Assembly: GCA_010093485.1 (NCBI GenBank)
Contig: MU001506.1
Span: forward strand, 434,001-498,000
DNA: 64,000 nt
Source: Karstenula rhodostoma CBS 690.94
Taxonomy: Eukaryota > Ascomycota > Dothideomycetes > Pleosporales > Didymosphaeriaceae
Direction of reading: 5' to 3'
The notes under the pieces are model-generated. The model ran no database searches. It was not told the origin of the DNA and saw nothing but the letters and a program-made list of their open reading frames with translations. Both the position numbers and the translations under genes were made by a program. Positions 1 through 11,147 of the stretch are shown in pieces (the stretch's first letter is position 1; each line of letters begins with the position of its first letter).

Positions 1-52
1 GCGTTTTGCACTTCGCGACTTCGTGGAAGTTCTGAGTTTAGGCCGAAGCCAT

Positions 53-392
53 TTAAGACTCGTAAGAACCAGGACTTGGTTTTGGTGTTGTTGGGCGGGC
101 TGCAGGCGGTCGTGGATAACGACGTAGCGGTCGAGGTTGGGCGACTGTGGCGGTCCACCGCCCCGTAAAATCTGCGAATCGCATGTCAGTATGTCTCACG
201 TATTAACGAGGAAGCTGAAGACTTACCTGAGCATGTTTCTCCCACTCCGTATCAGCCAAGAGCTTGCTAGTTGCTCGGGTAGCGGTCTGCTTGACAACCG
301 GTGGATGTTCTTCCGAGAGAGGGCTGGTGAAAGCAGACCGCTACCCGAACAACTCGAAAACGAACGAATTTGTTTTAAGACTCGTAAGAACC
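53..392 (+). repeat. two direct copies of an 18-bp repeat
   Basis: The 18-mer TTAAGACTCGTAAGAACC occurs at 53-70 and again, identical, at 375-392. A third direct copy and one inverted copy form a hairpin at 1035-1084. Identical 18-mers four times within 1.1 kb are not expected by chance, so this is a repeat family, plausibly the terminal inverted repeat of a small DNA transposon. No transposase reading frame is seen nearby. Confidence 0.75.
271..352. repeat. 22-bp inverted repeat, 38-base spacer
   Basis: Bases 271-292 and 331-352 are reverse complements with a single G/A difference, leaving a 38-base loop. The pair sits between two direct copies of the TTAAGACTCGTAAGAACC repeat and may belong to the same degraded mobile element. 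No coding sequence is associated. Confidence 0.7.
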
Positions 393-1034
393 GGGCATGA
401 AGGAAAAGAAGATGGAGGTGAGAGGCGGGAGGGGCAGCTTTTATCTCCTCCTGCCTCGCAACGTGCTAGCGGCTTGGCTCAATGAGACTGCCGTTAAGAG
501 TCGACAGCCCGAGTGAACGGCAATAACAGCCGTGAGAGGCAGGCGCGGCACCGGCTGGGCCTTTCTGGATGGTCTGCTACAGCACTAGCCAGGTCGAGAG
601 TGTGCGTACTGCATTGCTCCTCTTAGGGCAACGCAGGACACTCAGACTTTGACCTGTCATTGTAGAGGCGTTTCAAGAACAACCAGTCACTATCACGATC
701 ACGATCACGGGTACACATGACGAATTGATTGGCTCTAGGCTTGTATCGTAGCGACGGATGTTCCTGTTGTGCCAGCAACGAACGCCAGGGATTGCGAATT
801 CTAGACTCACTTCAGCAGCGACCTAAAGCACTGAGGACTTTGCGTCGCAGGCTTGGTCTCAAATCTCGCGGTAGGTCACGCTGCATCTCATCCTAATCTC
901 CAAGAGCAACGAATGCCAAGATAAAATGCATGCCAATTACCATGTGAATCTTCCCAAATCGGATTCGAACTTGCTACCTCCTACGAGCTTTATAGGTCAA
1001 TCAACACATGGTTCAAATAAATGATAAAAACAAA
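393..1034. other. intergenic, no gene recognised
   Basis: Only short, low-quality reading frames are present on either strand. A B-box-like GTTCGAATCC lies on the minus strand near 964-975, but the flanks do not fold into a tRNA. Confidence 0.5.
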
Positions 1035-1084
1035 ATTAAGACTCGTAAGAACCCGCCTGAGGTCTGGTTCTTACGAGTCTTAAT
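1035..1084. repeat. perfect 19-bp palindrome of the TTAAGACTCGTAAGAACC family
   Basis: Bases 1035-1053 and 1066-1084 are perfect reverse complements of 19 bp separated by 12 bases. Each arm contains the 18-mer found at 53-70 and 375-392. Two terminal repeats facing each other with almost nothing between them suggests a nearly complete internal deletion of a mobile element or two elements joined end to end. Confidence 0.8.
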
Positions 1085-1724
1085 GGAATATGCCTTGATC
1101 TTAAAATATATGTACCCTCAAAAATGTGCATCCCCACAAATAATGAAAAGAGCAAGGGATCGGGAGGTCACCTGAAACAGCAGGAAATCTGCTTAGATCG
1201 GTTATGCTCTGTAGTAAGTACCTCACACCGTAAAAATCACTCGAAACGCCGTCTGATAAAAACGGCATGCCGGGAAACGCAGAGCACTATCTAGCTAGGC
1301 GGCAAGGATATCCTAATACCTTGAGGCGTTATATCGCAGATCCCTGGCAATGTACCATGTTGGAAAACGTATATGCGCTACCTGCTAGAGCAACATATAG
1401 AGAGAGATAGTTCGATATAGACGGCTCATACCATGTCTACATGCATTTCGCTGTAGATGGCGTGTGGCACATCTCGTGCACGATGGACCGGAGATTCTAG
1501 CTCTGAATTAGGTCCTTCTATTAGGACTCGCTTGTTTGTTCTCTGACTGGTGTTCTTGAGGCTATTAAAGCTGTCAGCCCGGCATGTGAAAGCAAGATGT
1601 CCCTTCACTTCTTCAACTTTGGCACTAGTCGCACCAGAAAGGCAATGCACTGTCAATGCACCTACCTGTATTCCGTATTCGGAGGTAGCGGACTATGTCT
1701 ATTCTTGTGCGCTCAGTGCAGACA

Positions 1725-1733
1725 TATATAAAA
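1725..1733 (+). promoter_or_regulatory. TATA box of the Pro/Ala-rich gene
   Basis: A TATATAAAA string lies about 115 bases upstream of the ATG at 1848 and is followed by a CT-rich stretch (TTCTCCTTCTCCC), the usual core promoter layout in filamentous fungi. It supports starting the gene at 1848 and not at the in-frame upstream ATG at 1695, which precedes the TATA box. Confidence 0.6.
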
Positions 1734-1847
1734 CTCACCCCCGCAGCAGACTTCTCCTTCTCCCAAACAATTCGAATTTACACACCCAACACACGGCAAG
1801 TCTGTCATTTCTTGCGTATAATCGGGCCGTTAACACAGAAAAGCACA

Positions 1848-3253
1848 ATGTCTTCCCCGCCCGCAAATTCGTTGCCCCCGAAGTCGTCACCTGCAAAGCC
1901 GTCGCCCGCTCACAACGCCCTGATGTCTTGGTCGGCGGTTGTCAAGAATCCAGCCCCATCGAAGAAGCCTGCTGCTCCCATGATCCCACCCGTGTTGGAG
2001 AATCCGGTGCCTGCTCAGCAGCCTCCGCCTGTCAATGCTCGTGCGCACATGCCTCCCAGTTCCATGTCTTACGCGCAAGCACATCTACCAGTCCCCCCTA
2101 GTAACAGGGGCCGGCGCGGCCGTGGATCACGCCTTGGTGTAGCACCGGCAGGTCATATGTCAGCAGTTCGCCCAGCTCCTCAACTAGGACGCCGCACAGG
2201 TCCTCAGCCAACAGCTCGCGCGGCCCCTACACAGGCGGGCCTCGCAGGCCCTCTACCGGCAGCTCGCGTGAGTCTTAGTCAGACAGGACGAGTAGGTCAA
2301 CCGCCAGCAGATCCTACTCAGTCACCGTATGCAGGCGGTGTCGCTCCCTCAGGATCCGTCTATCCGGTGCCTGTCCGTGGTAACGTGAACTACTACCGTC
2401 CGCCGCAAGCACATACAGATGCGCAACCGTCAACCAAAGTCACCAAATCCTTCGCCAACGAGGCTACTCACCATAGCAATTCTGAACGCCGCGTCAACGC
2501 TGAGCGCACGGCTACGGCGACCACGTCCCTCGCGCTCATGAACGCTCGTCTCGACGCGGCGGCCGCGGACGCACAAGCTGGAGGGAAGGGAACCAACAAC
2601 GCGGCGCAGGACACCAATGTTGCTCTGCCGGCCTATGGTGATCATGAACCTGTCGGCACTGCCCGTCGCTCTACGGTATCCGGTACCACGATTGACAGCC
2701 AATCCTCTGGCTACAACCTTGCCTTCGACACGCACAAGCGGACAAGCAGTGGTCCTTCTGCTGCAGGTGTGATCGGCTCCGAGCGCAAGTCGGGCGCTTT
2801 AGTCCTCTCCCACGTGCCGCAGCGAAGGATTCTGACTGTAACTCTCAGCCTCCTCCGCTCAGGTATCGCTGCCCGGATGGCCCAGGACATCAATTACAAG
2901 ATGCTCAAGATCTTCTTCGACCGAGTCGTTCCCATTGGCGGCGGAGTTCCTGAATACGATGAATGGATGCCCTCAATCGCAGTGGCTTATCGGTAAGTCA
3001 TAAGGAATTCCTCCCGTCTTTTCACAGACACTGATTTGATCCCAGGTATCCAATAGATGACTACGACTGGGAGATTTTCGAGCTGGCGCTCTCGCAGTTT
3101 AAGCTCGCCCTCGACGCTGAGAAGGTTTTGGGTTCTTCTGCTGCCGAGCTTGACCAAGTCAACGCTGAATTCCTGTCCGCGGAGCTTCTGCCGCTCCAGA
3201 AGCCGGCCGATGAGCAGATCCGTGGTCTAGTGAATCGGTTCAACCTTCACTAA
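1848..3253 (+). CDS. Pro/Ala-rich low-complexity protein, unknown function
   Basis: There are two exons, 1848-2992 and 3046-3253. The 53-base intron has a GTAAGT donor and a CCCAG acceptor, and splicing keeps the frame. The product is about 450 residues. Residues 1-120 are rich in Pro, Ala and Ser with a short Arg/Gly run (RGRRGRGSR); the middle is Ala/Thr-rich and disordered-looking. The last ~110 residues look folded, with hydrophobic and acidic helices. No family was recognised. The ATG at 1848 sits in the context CACAATG, downstream of a TATA box. Oddly, the frame stays coding-like after the TAA at 3251: a 45-base intron (3277-3321) would join it to a short acidic tail ending at a second stop near 3357-3359. 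The annotated stop could therefore be a recent nonsense change (CAA to TAA). Confidence 0.7.
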
Positions 3254-3359
3254 TTGTGTGATATCACGGGTGGCAAGTAAGTTCAGCATGTATCATCAGT
3301 TGAATGGGCTGACAGCAACAGGGCCGATGTGATTTCAGAAGACCCCGATGACTTCTAAG

Positions 3360-4426
3360 GAGTTGATAATGACCACGCGGTACGACGGATGACAAATGGC
3401 TAGGGTATCGAGGACGCTTCTGCATGGTGCATCAATCACTTTCGGGGAAAACAGAAGGAGGTTATGTGGGAGCTCTGATATGGTCTTGCCCTGTTATCGG
3501 CATGGCGACAAGTTCGCATTTGTGACGGATAATACATGGACAGACTTTACGCTTGGCCTCCATAGTCATATCTGCTTTTCAAATCAATTCTCTGTGAGAC
3601 TATTTCTTCTCCTTCATTTTTGCTTCTGAAGACATGTAATTCGATGGGAAACCATATGTTCAGTTCGTGGCGGTCTTAGTCGTAGCACTGAGTGTATCCG
3701 TCGCCGTCGCGGCGCTACTCGCTTGTTTGAAGGATGCATGCTTCCGAGTCACAAGCTTGCAGGGTATCCATGGATGACTGGCGAGATGCCGCAACAAAGT
3801 CGACTATCAGTTTCAAAGAAGAGGTTCAACTTTAGCATTGGGGTCGAAACCCTAATTCTGGTTTCTACCTCAACAACAATTGTGCTTCGTCTAAGTAGGA
3901 GCCTCTGGTCGTTACCGAGTTGGCACGCCGAATCTTTGCTGCCATGCACCTAGTCAGTAAAGCTCAAAATATTGAACAATCTCAACGGTGTTCTCCGTCC
4001 AAACCCAAATTCTCTTAACGCCCTTAACCGTGATATGGGAAAGTAAAGTCAGAACAAACGGTGGGGATGACGGGTGTTCGCTATTTTTGGAATAAGCATG
4101 ACCTACTGGATGGTATCCCGCAACGCTTGATCGATTGACAATGTTGGATGGGCTGATGAGGGGCACACGAACTCATCACAGACTTCACGGATCACGGCAA
4201 GAGATTTGTAAATATGAAAGTTTCATTACACATGGGCCATGCCCAGCAAGACAGGAGCGTGCATGGATCGACACTGGGTTGTTATTGTACAATTGAGATG
4301 ACTCGCCGTACAGCGCGCGGTGGTGGCGGGCGAGGGCGAGGGCGAGGGCGGGCGCAGCTGCTTGCATGTCAGGATCCTGTTGCAACATATGCTGAGGGCT
4401 AACGAGATCGATTTCAACTTACGGCG
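3360..4426. other. intergenic, no gene recognised
   Basis: No frame here has protein-like composition or convincing splice structure. The GGCGAG-type repeats at 4325-4360 make short spurious Arg/Gly frames. Confidence 0.5.
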
Positions 4427-4603
4427 CTACTTTTTCTCTCCATCCTCGTCCTTCTTTTCCTCCTTCTCGGCCTTCTTCTCGCCCTTGGGTGAGGGCGGGT
4501 CACCCTCCTTGCGCGGAGCCGGCGGTGGCGGAGGCGGCGGTGGCGGCGGCGGGCCCATCGGGCCCTTCGCCTGCAGCGAGGTGTCGTATCCCCCGCGGCC
4601 CAT
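4427..4603 (-). CDS. 58-aa polyproline/Lys-Glu protein, hypothetical
   Basis: The frame runs from the ATG at 4603 to a TAG at 4429-4427. It begins MGRGGYDTS, passes through a run of eleven prolines (residues ~30-42, from a GGC/GGT repeat on the plus strand) and ends in a highly charged Lys/Glu tail. A splice acceptor (TTGAATTGTAG, ~4631-4641) lies just upstream, so the ATG may follow a 5'UTR intron or the frame may be a terminal exon. A GTAAGT donor lies immediately after the stop. The family was not recognised. The N-terminus looks like real protein, but the low-complexity body makes this call tentative. Confidence 0.4.
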   Translation of the reverse strand: MGRGGYDTSLQAKGPMGPPPPPPPPPPPAPRKEGDPPSPKGEKKAEKEEKKDEDGEKK

Positions 4604-4642
4604 CTTGGAGGAGCTGGTGGTGGGTAGTGATCTACAATTCAA

Positions 4643-5722
4643 ATCAGCTTTGGAGACACAACAGCCATGTCATCGATTCCAAGCGCAAAAGCTGCATCAA
4701 GCCGTAATCGTCGCAAGGGACCCATACATACTGTGGTGGTGCGGGCGAAGCCGTTGCAGGAGCAAGATCTGGCGCGGGTGCGGGCGCAGGTGGTGAGGAT
4801 GGAAGAGGGAGACAGTGGCAGAGTCAAAACTTCTTTATCGACAGCTCGAACTGAGACGCCAAGATAAGACACTATCACGTTCACCTGGGTGAAACTGGAA
4901 GATTCCAAGGGCGTTTGTCGCCTGGCGACGAAATCACTCTTAGTCTCCACCGCGCCTTCCTCTCCTGAACCCCTTCACCTCGCCACGCTCACTCAAACAT
5001 AATACTCCAACGACTCACCTTTGAGAGTGCTTCGGTAAGTACATTCTCCTTGCGATTCATCATCCTAATATCCAACTGTCAAGTATGCTGGCAAGCTGGC
5101 TTCTTCTCTGGTCGAGCAAGAAGACGCGCACTGCCGCGCTCGAACGTGTGACAATACCTTGCTTTACCCTCTTCTATCCTGCAACTTACTGATGATGCGA
5201 TAGATATAACTGAGTTGGTCTTCCAAGTTCTGAGGTGCGCAGCCTCACAAATACTTGGCCGTTCTGCCGTCGTACCTGCAGAGATCTACCGGCTGCAACA
5301 TGAACCGTAGTCCCAAAAACACTCTCCAACATCTATACTACAAAGCCTGGCCTTCTACAATGCTAGTATAGCCACCATCCCCAGCCATTCTCGCAAGTTC
5401 AAGAGCATTAGAGGAGTTTTCTCGAGCTCCCAGGAGGTACGTCTTGAAAATACACTTCCCCTAATCTTGTCGCTCACGATCCCGATGCAGAGGTTAGACA
5501 CCAAATCTACAGCGAATTCCGGTAACAGTCCACGCTCCAAGTCATCGACATTTCGAAACCCACACCGTGACTTCTACGTGGGCGCAAGTCTGTTCCTGGC
5601 GTGTGCGGTCGGAAATCTTCCTGGGTTCCTTTATCGACTCAAAGCTACAGGGCTATACGGTCTGCGTTTGAGTTGGTGGGTGTTTTTGTGGATCCTGGTA
5701 GCTGTCGAAATTAGCTTTAACA
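4643..5722. other. intergenic; possible hydrophobic exon at 5467-5814
   Basis: The stretch lacks a convincing gene. A plus-strand frame at 5467-5814 contains two hydrophobic segments (near 5580-5640 and 5665-5715) that could be membrane helices. It overlaps the start of the next coding frame in another phase, and the only candidate intron joining them (about 35 bases) is too short. Confidence 0.4.
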
Positions 5723-6508
5723 ATGATCGCAGAGAAGCCCGTTCGTGTTCACGGACTCATACCACGGCAGCCTTCCGATTATGCCTCGACCACCTCGACT
5801 GTCGGTGTCAATAGGCCTGTTCACAAGGGCCAGGGTACGTCAGCTTACCTCCACCGGGGACATCCAATGTCTCCCCATGGTGGTAATAATGGCACCGGCG
5901 CCGAAGCTTCCACCTATTCTACAACCCCTGTCTTTTCACAATGCCAAAACAGAGTCAACTCTGGACTAGCTGGTGGCATAATGGCTGGTAGTGCAGTTCT
6001 TGCCAACAATGCGCCTGAGTGTGGAGGCATGATGGCTGGTGGTGCGGTTCTCGCCAACAATGCGTCCGAGTATGGCGGCCTGAAGCTACAAAGACAGGGT
6101 GACCTCTGGGCTCGTGACATGAATCCTTTGTGTACGGCTTCATGGCTGGCGCTCAGCAGCAAGTAGGCCTACAAGCCTCACCTGGTATGTGCAGCCACGC
6201 GGGACCTTCTTGGCTTAAGAGTCCAACCAACCATAATCGAACCGCCGGCGGACAGCCCGGACTTCCGGTCCAAGGACCGCAACTCATGGCAAGGCTTCAC
6301 GGTCTTTTATCTCACTCTCCGGTATATTGGCAGCGGTGGTGGTCCATGGGAAAAGATTCATGGCCAAGACACAATTGAGGACGCAATGATTGAGGGCAAG
6401 CACCTCGCCTTCGATTTCAACAAGCTACCGAGCGTGGAGCTACACGCAAGCGATACGCGACCTAGTCCTGAAGAATCACCGAAGGCGCCGTCGTTCAGGA
6501 AATTTTAA
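5723..6508 (+). pseudogene. hypothetical gene interrupted by an in-frame TAG
   Basis: One reading frame is coding-like from the ATG at 5723 to the TAA at 6506-6508 (261 codons), broken only by a TAG at 6164-6166. The first half is Gly/Ser/Thr-rich and holds a 17-residue tandem repeat (5975-6025 and 6026-6076, core MAG.AVLANNA.E). The second half has a folded look (an aromatic segment near 6290-6350 and an acidic DTIEDAMIEGKHLAFDF stretch). No family was recognised. A 32-base intron across the stop would be too short. A CAG-to-TAG transition, the CpA-to-TpA change typical of repeat-induced point mutation, would explain the break; a sequencing error or readthrough remain possible. Confidence 0.5.
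5975..6076 (+). repeat. two-copy 51-bp tandem repeat inside a coding frame
   Basis: Bases 5975-6025 and 6026-6076 are imperfect copies differing mostly at third codon positions. Each encodes 17 residues of the pattern G-(I/M)-M-A-G-(S/G)-AVLANNA-(P/S)-E-(C/Y)-G. The excess of silent differences indicates the duplication was under protein-level constraint for some time. Confidence 0.75.
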
Positions 6509-8878
6509 CAAGTCGGACATTCGAGGTTAAGAAGATGACATACAAAACACCACCAGTCATCGCATTGGTCGAGTGGGTGCGATTCATAGGGATTTGGAGA
6601 TGTGTGTTTACTGCAGTTTCCGACTGCCTTTCCTTGCAACCAAAAGAAATTTGAACGCCCAATGGGCAACGGAAGGGCAGCCCGTATCCCCTCTGGCGAT
6701 ATATGCCCACATGCTTGACCTTGCGTCGGAACTCCATCTCATCCAGCAAGAATGCCATGTCTCATACGCTCTACCGGCGCTGGCCTATACCGCTACGGCA
6801 CCTCAATGGCTGTCTCTAGTAATACAGTCCAGGGTGGAGGGCGGCCCCCAACGATCTACACCCAACGCAACATTCACCCAATCGATGCTCACCAACTTCT
6901 AATCCTCATCCTCCTCGCGAGCACATCTCCCTACTTGAATATTGCAGTCCTGGAACACATCATCGGTGTGGAAGTCTTGTGAAACCGTCGGATCGGCAAT
7001 TTGCCCTGAAAGACCGCTCAGAAGTCTGTTCAGAATTACACCCGACGGTTCCCCAGCAGCCTTTTCAGCGGCTTACTTTGCCTGATAGCTAGGTTGGTTG
7101 GCAAGTCATGTAAAGATATCATATGGTCCTGGGCAATGGAGGAATGGTTGAGAAATACGTAGAAGAAATACCCAAAATCTTAATTGTATGTTGAACAATT
7201 GCATGGCTATGCGATTCAAACACGGCCACTATATGGCGAGCAAGGTGGCGTCGGTGGGGCTTGACTTGAGTCCGGTAGAATATAATGTACCAATGAAATT
7301 GAGAATGTGTTTTCCAGTTATGCATTCCTAACTAGTGCACGTCAGTCATGGGTTTCGCGAGATTTTCCAATGCGTGAAAGCAGCGAAGAAAGGCTGCGAG
7401 GTGGCAAGCAATCATCGAGCTGAGAGCCGCCGCACACATGTCTTAAGAATTTGGAAGTTAGTCTTCACCGTGTGGTGCAAGGAGACGGCATATATGGATA
7501 GTGTTGACTGTGCAATCTTGCCAAATGACACTCTACTATACGATGAGAGAGTTTGTATGTTTGGCCTTCGCAAGGTACGTGAGCAAAGTGTGGATACAAT
7601 GATGGTGCCCGTGGGGTAGATGAGTGTATTCAAAGCTCTTAAAGTCCCTCGATGACATGCCCCACGCATGAGTGAGGTTCGCTGGAGAGGTGTAAGGAGA
7701 TCGGTTACGCACGAAGGGATCTGGTGCTGATCGCATGTAGACTGCTGAACATGGCTTGAAGAAGACAAGAACCTTGGTAACAATTGGGTTTGCTTTGTCA
7801 TGTAGTCCTACAAAAGAAGTCTGCGTACCGTGCGTTGCCCCAAGGTGGGCGATACATAAGCTGACTGTACTCAGGCCTCTGACTTTGTGCTGTGCCGTGA
7901 CTTGATTTCGGGCATTCCGAAGCTCGTCTACTACCGTTTACTGGCGTGTGCCTCTCTTGGTGAGTGAGGGCAACAGAGGGACAAGTGATGGCGGTTTCAC
8001 TAGCAACCGCCTCGAACAGCCCCACCATATCTTCGCTGCCTTCACTTCGCTGCTTGCAGCCCCACAAATCCCAAAACAACTTTCCATTGTGGTATATATA
8101 CTGTTTGATTAGAGTTATTATTAACCATCAATACTGTGCACATTGCACTACGTGCCGGTGTTAGATGGCGGAGTGGTGGAAGGCCACTACCGGCTGCGGC
8201 CACAAATCAGGTACGTCCATTTGTGGTTTGCAGCACCAAAAATGAAAAACCTTACTCGCCTGGGTTTTCTTCTGGCCATTGTGTTGCCCAGTTTGTTTTT
8301 GCAATTTTTCCATATGTGTATAGATATTAATAGAGATATGTTGGTGATTTTGGTAAAGCTCAGAGGTTCAATTCACGGGTATAGAGATAGTGTAGCACCT
8401 CTTTCTTTTTGCTTATTTTATTGCCTCGAGGTGGTATTTGCGGAGTGAATGCCCTCGACGAATAGTGGGCCACGTCCCAATGTAAGTATAAAGGGCAGGA
8501 GCGCTATCAAAGTGGGGCCCACCAACGCGGACGCAGCACGCTAGCAGAGCTCGAGCTTCCGTGGCCTTGAGGGATTAGCCTTTGCCAGGCTAAATTCGTC
8601 ATGTCCTTGTGTCCAACTTCTGGCGTGCTTCCCTACCAAGTCTTAGAGCCAGCCTGCTTCCGCCAAAAGGGCACCCAAACGCGTTCTGGCTGTGTTATTC
8701 GTACACATGCTCGCCCCAAAGGGGTTCTATGAGCCAGTCGATTACAAAGACAAATGTCAGGTAGAGCACACAGAGACTACGCGAATCCCACTAGAAGAGG
8801 CAGGTTTGACTGTTTAGGGCATCCTAGCATCCAGAAACCCCCCACTCCTTCTACCCTCACACACCGCAGCTTGTCACC
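6509..8878. other. long intergenic stretch, possible frame at 6530-6902
   Basis: A plus-strand frame from about 6533 to the TAA at 6900-6902 has moderate protein character and could be a further remnant of the preceding broken gene, but has no recognised motif. The remainder to 8878 shows only short frames. An A-box-like TGGCGGAGTGG at 8166-8176 has no matching downstream tRNA fold. Confidence 0.4.
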
Positions 8879-9374
8879 ATGTCGGTAAGGGCCAATGCAT
8901 CCAGTGCAGCTGTTAACCAACGGCGCGTGCTAGCGGCTTGCAAATCCCGACGTCCCCGCATCACACAATCGCCAACCAACCTTTTCCAGCACAAGCTTGC
9001 GCCGTCGCGCCTTGTCACCCTCCGCGCTGTACCCGGTCGCGGATCATCACCCCGCAAGCCCACACCGGAACGAAGACCATCCCAACGAACAACGTGCGAC
9101 TCCGCTAGGTACCAGAATCTCTGCTGCGCTGGTTCTACATGCAACAAGAAGATTCCCATCTGACGGCCATCTAATACACTCGCAATACCCGCAGAAAGGC
9201 GAGGCGGTACTCCGGCACCACGGTGAGGATGCCGCATAAACTAAATCGCCATAAGATCTGCTTCAAGATCTCGTTCGTAAATATGCGCTCGAAAACGTAC
9301 CTTTCCCACCCCCACCGTCGATACTCGCCATGAAGGACGAGGCGCCCATTCACATGACGAGATCCCACGAATAA
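8879..9374 (+). CDS. possible small multi-exon gene, structure unresolved
   Basis: An ATG at 8879 (context CACCATGTCG) is followed at once by a GTAAGG donor, a common fungal arrangement of a very short first exon. A good acceptor (CTTTTCCAG) ends at 8989. Downstream, protein-like blocks occur in different phases, including VPESLLRWFYMQQEDSHLTA (about 9109-9170) and a terminal block 9255-9374 containing NVPFPPPPSILAMKDE and ending in TAA. I could not join all blocks with consensus introns, so this is either a small multi-intron gene or a decaying one. The product was not recognised. Confidence 0.3.
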
Positions 9375-10032
9375 GCAAAAGAGAAGAGAGAAGGTGTGCG
9401 CGCAGGTAAGATAGCGTTCCTAAAGTCGGGTCGCTCTTCCGTTCAGTACTAGGTCACAAAATTGAGTGCTGCAGTTGTCTCGGGGTGATACGACCTGCTC
9501 AAACTTTTGGATGGACACTGCACAGTACCATTGCGCCGTCATTCGCTTTATATGGTTGCTTCAGAGCGATCGGCTCGCAATAACATAATTTCACTTCTAA
9601 ACAGTTTCTCCAAGCTGCGCAAAGGGCGATTCATTGGTATGCTGTAGACTGCAGAGGGACTCGGATCCCGCGTTGTCGTATCGCTGGCCCACCGTATGGC
9701 GTTGCAACCCTGCATATCTCCCGTATTTCGTATTTGACTCTACATTGCAACTTCAAGAGTTCACAATTACACTTCATGCTCATACTCTCTCAAAAGTACG
9801 TTGTCTCACAAGACAAAAAATTGTTCCTCGCGCTTTGGTCCTACAGCGTGACGAGAGCAATCCTATAGCATCAAGCCACCACACCTGATTGTTCGGTAGC
9901 AACCAAGCATGCGGGTGATCAATGTTAAGCCTTCTCTCATGATCAAGCGTATCGGACTGCTCCCGACTTGCTCATCACTTCTTATCGGACATGGAATGCC
10001 TCGAACGGTCAGCAGCGTAGAGAATCTCCACC
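9375..10032. other. intergenic, no gene recognised
   Basis: Short frames only; nothing supported on either strand. Confidence 0.45.
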
Positions 10033-10600
10033 TTAGCATCGATATAATTCCCAAGCTCCACTAGAGTCAACAACCTCAGTCTCAGCAAGTATTCCCACCA
10101 CCTGCGCAGTTTCTTCCACTGAAACTTCCCAATCCACCCCACAGTCAGCGATACGTGCCACTTCCTCAGGATCCAAGCTATCCACCGCAAAACCCGTCGC
10201 TCCAACAATATCTCTCACCTCGACACGAATTGCAAAACCATCAAAACTGTGGTTCTCCTTATCCCAGTTGCCCTCAGCACGAGTTCCCTTAGCTCGGTCC
10301 CCCTCAATCTAGTAGTTCAGAACCTAACTTTTCCGATTACCAGTCTAGTTACGTAGAATGTCTCATTAAGCTCCATCCGAGGAAAGACTTTAAGAGCAAG
10401 CGCCACCTTACGACCGTGCACCAACTGCGATGAATGCGTGCGCTGCAGGAGCAGTATCAACATCAGAAAGATAGACATAAGTGACCTCATGATGCGTGAT
10501 CTTGGAGACTGGGCTGAAGGTTCTACATCCTTCATGCAGAGAGTTCAAATCTTGAGGCAGTCGAGAAGCTAGGTTTACTCGCGGTGCTTGCAAAGCCTGG
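10033..10600 (-). pseudogene. gene relic with scattered stops
   Basis: On the minus strand, a block open from ~10310 to 10033 reads as acidic, well-composed protein (for example GATGFAVDSLDPEEVARIAD), and another block at about 10490-10408 reads HEVTYVYLSDVDTAPAAHAF. Between them lie TAG, TAA and TGA codons in every phase, and the 3' end shifts phase to a third coding-like block (~10060-9975, containing NYIDAKVEILYAADRS). No family was identified with confidence. The pattern is that of a decayed gene and not a multi-intron gene, because splice consensus is missing at the breaks. Confidence 0.35.
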
Positions 10601-11147
10601 TTTTATGCCCATGTGTACAGAATGAATGGCTTCTAATCGCAACTCAGTCATGGGTTCAAGCAGATCGCGGGATCGTGTGTGGTTTCGTGGGCGGTCATCA
10701 AAGGGGAACTTGCACGAAAGGTGAGTAAACCTTTCACTTAAGCAGTAGCACCACTTTCTGTGCGTGCCGTTCCCCACAGCTCTTGGACAATCTCTAATAC
10801 TTATCCTATCAGAAGCGACATGATGGCTGGATACGAGTTGGCGCATAAGGAAGCTGACAGCATTCGAGTTCCTACCATGAAGGTCGAGGGAGCTGAAACA
10901 ACTGCTTGTAAACGATGCTTGAAGTGAAGGTATCGAGGCAATGCAAAGGCACGGAGTGGATTATAGAGATCAAAACACCGACTGCGAGTAATGCAGCATT
11001 GGAGGTATAAGGCTGTAAGAATCCGTGAATTGTTTTGTCCACTAGATCGGGTATCTGGGTATATCATCACCATGGTGTCTCCACTCCTGCAATGTAACAT
11101 TCATTCCAACCAAAAAACGTTGCGGCATCTGGACCCTGCCGTGCGCC
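10601..11147. other. intergenic, no gene recognised
   Basis: Only short frames; this is the 3' flank of the chromodomain gene. Confidence 0.45.

Noticed and set aside
7412..8079. Two minus-strand frames of 93-129 codons as possible genes
   Set aside because: Composition is typical of chance frames (Ser/Thr/Arg-rich, no conserved motif), without promoter or intron signals.
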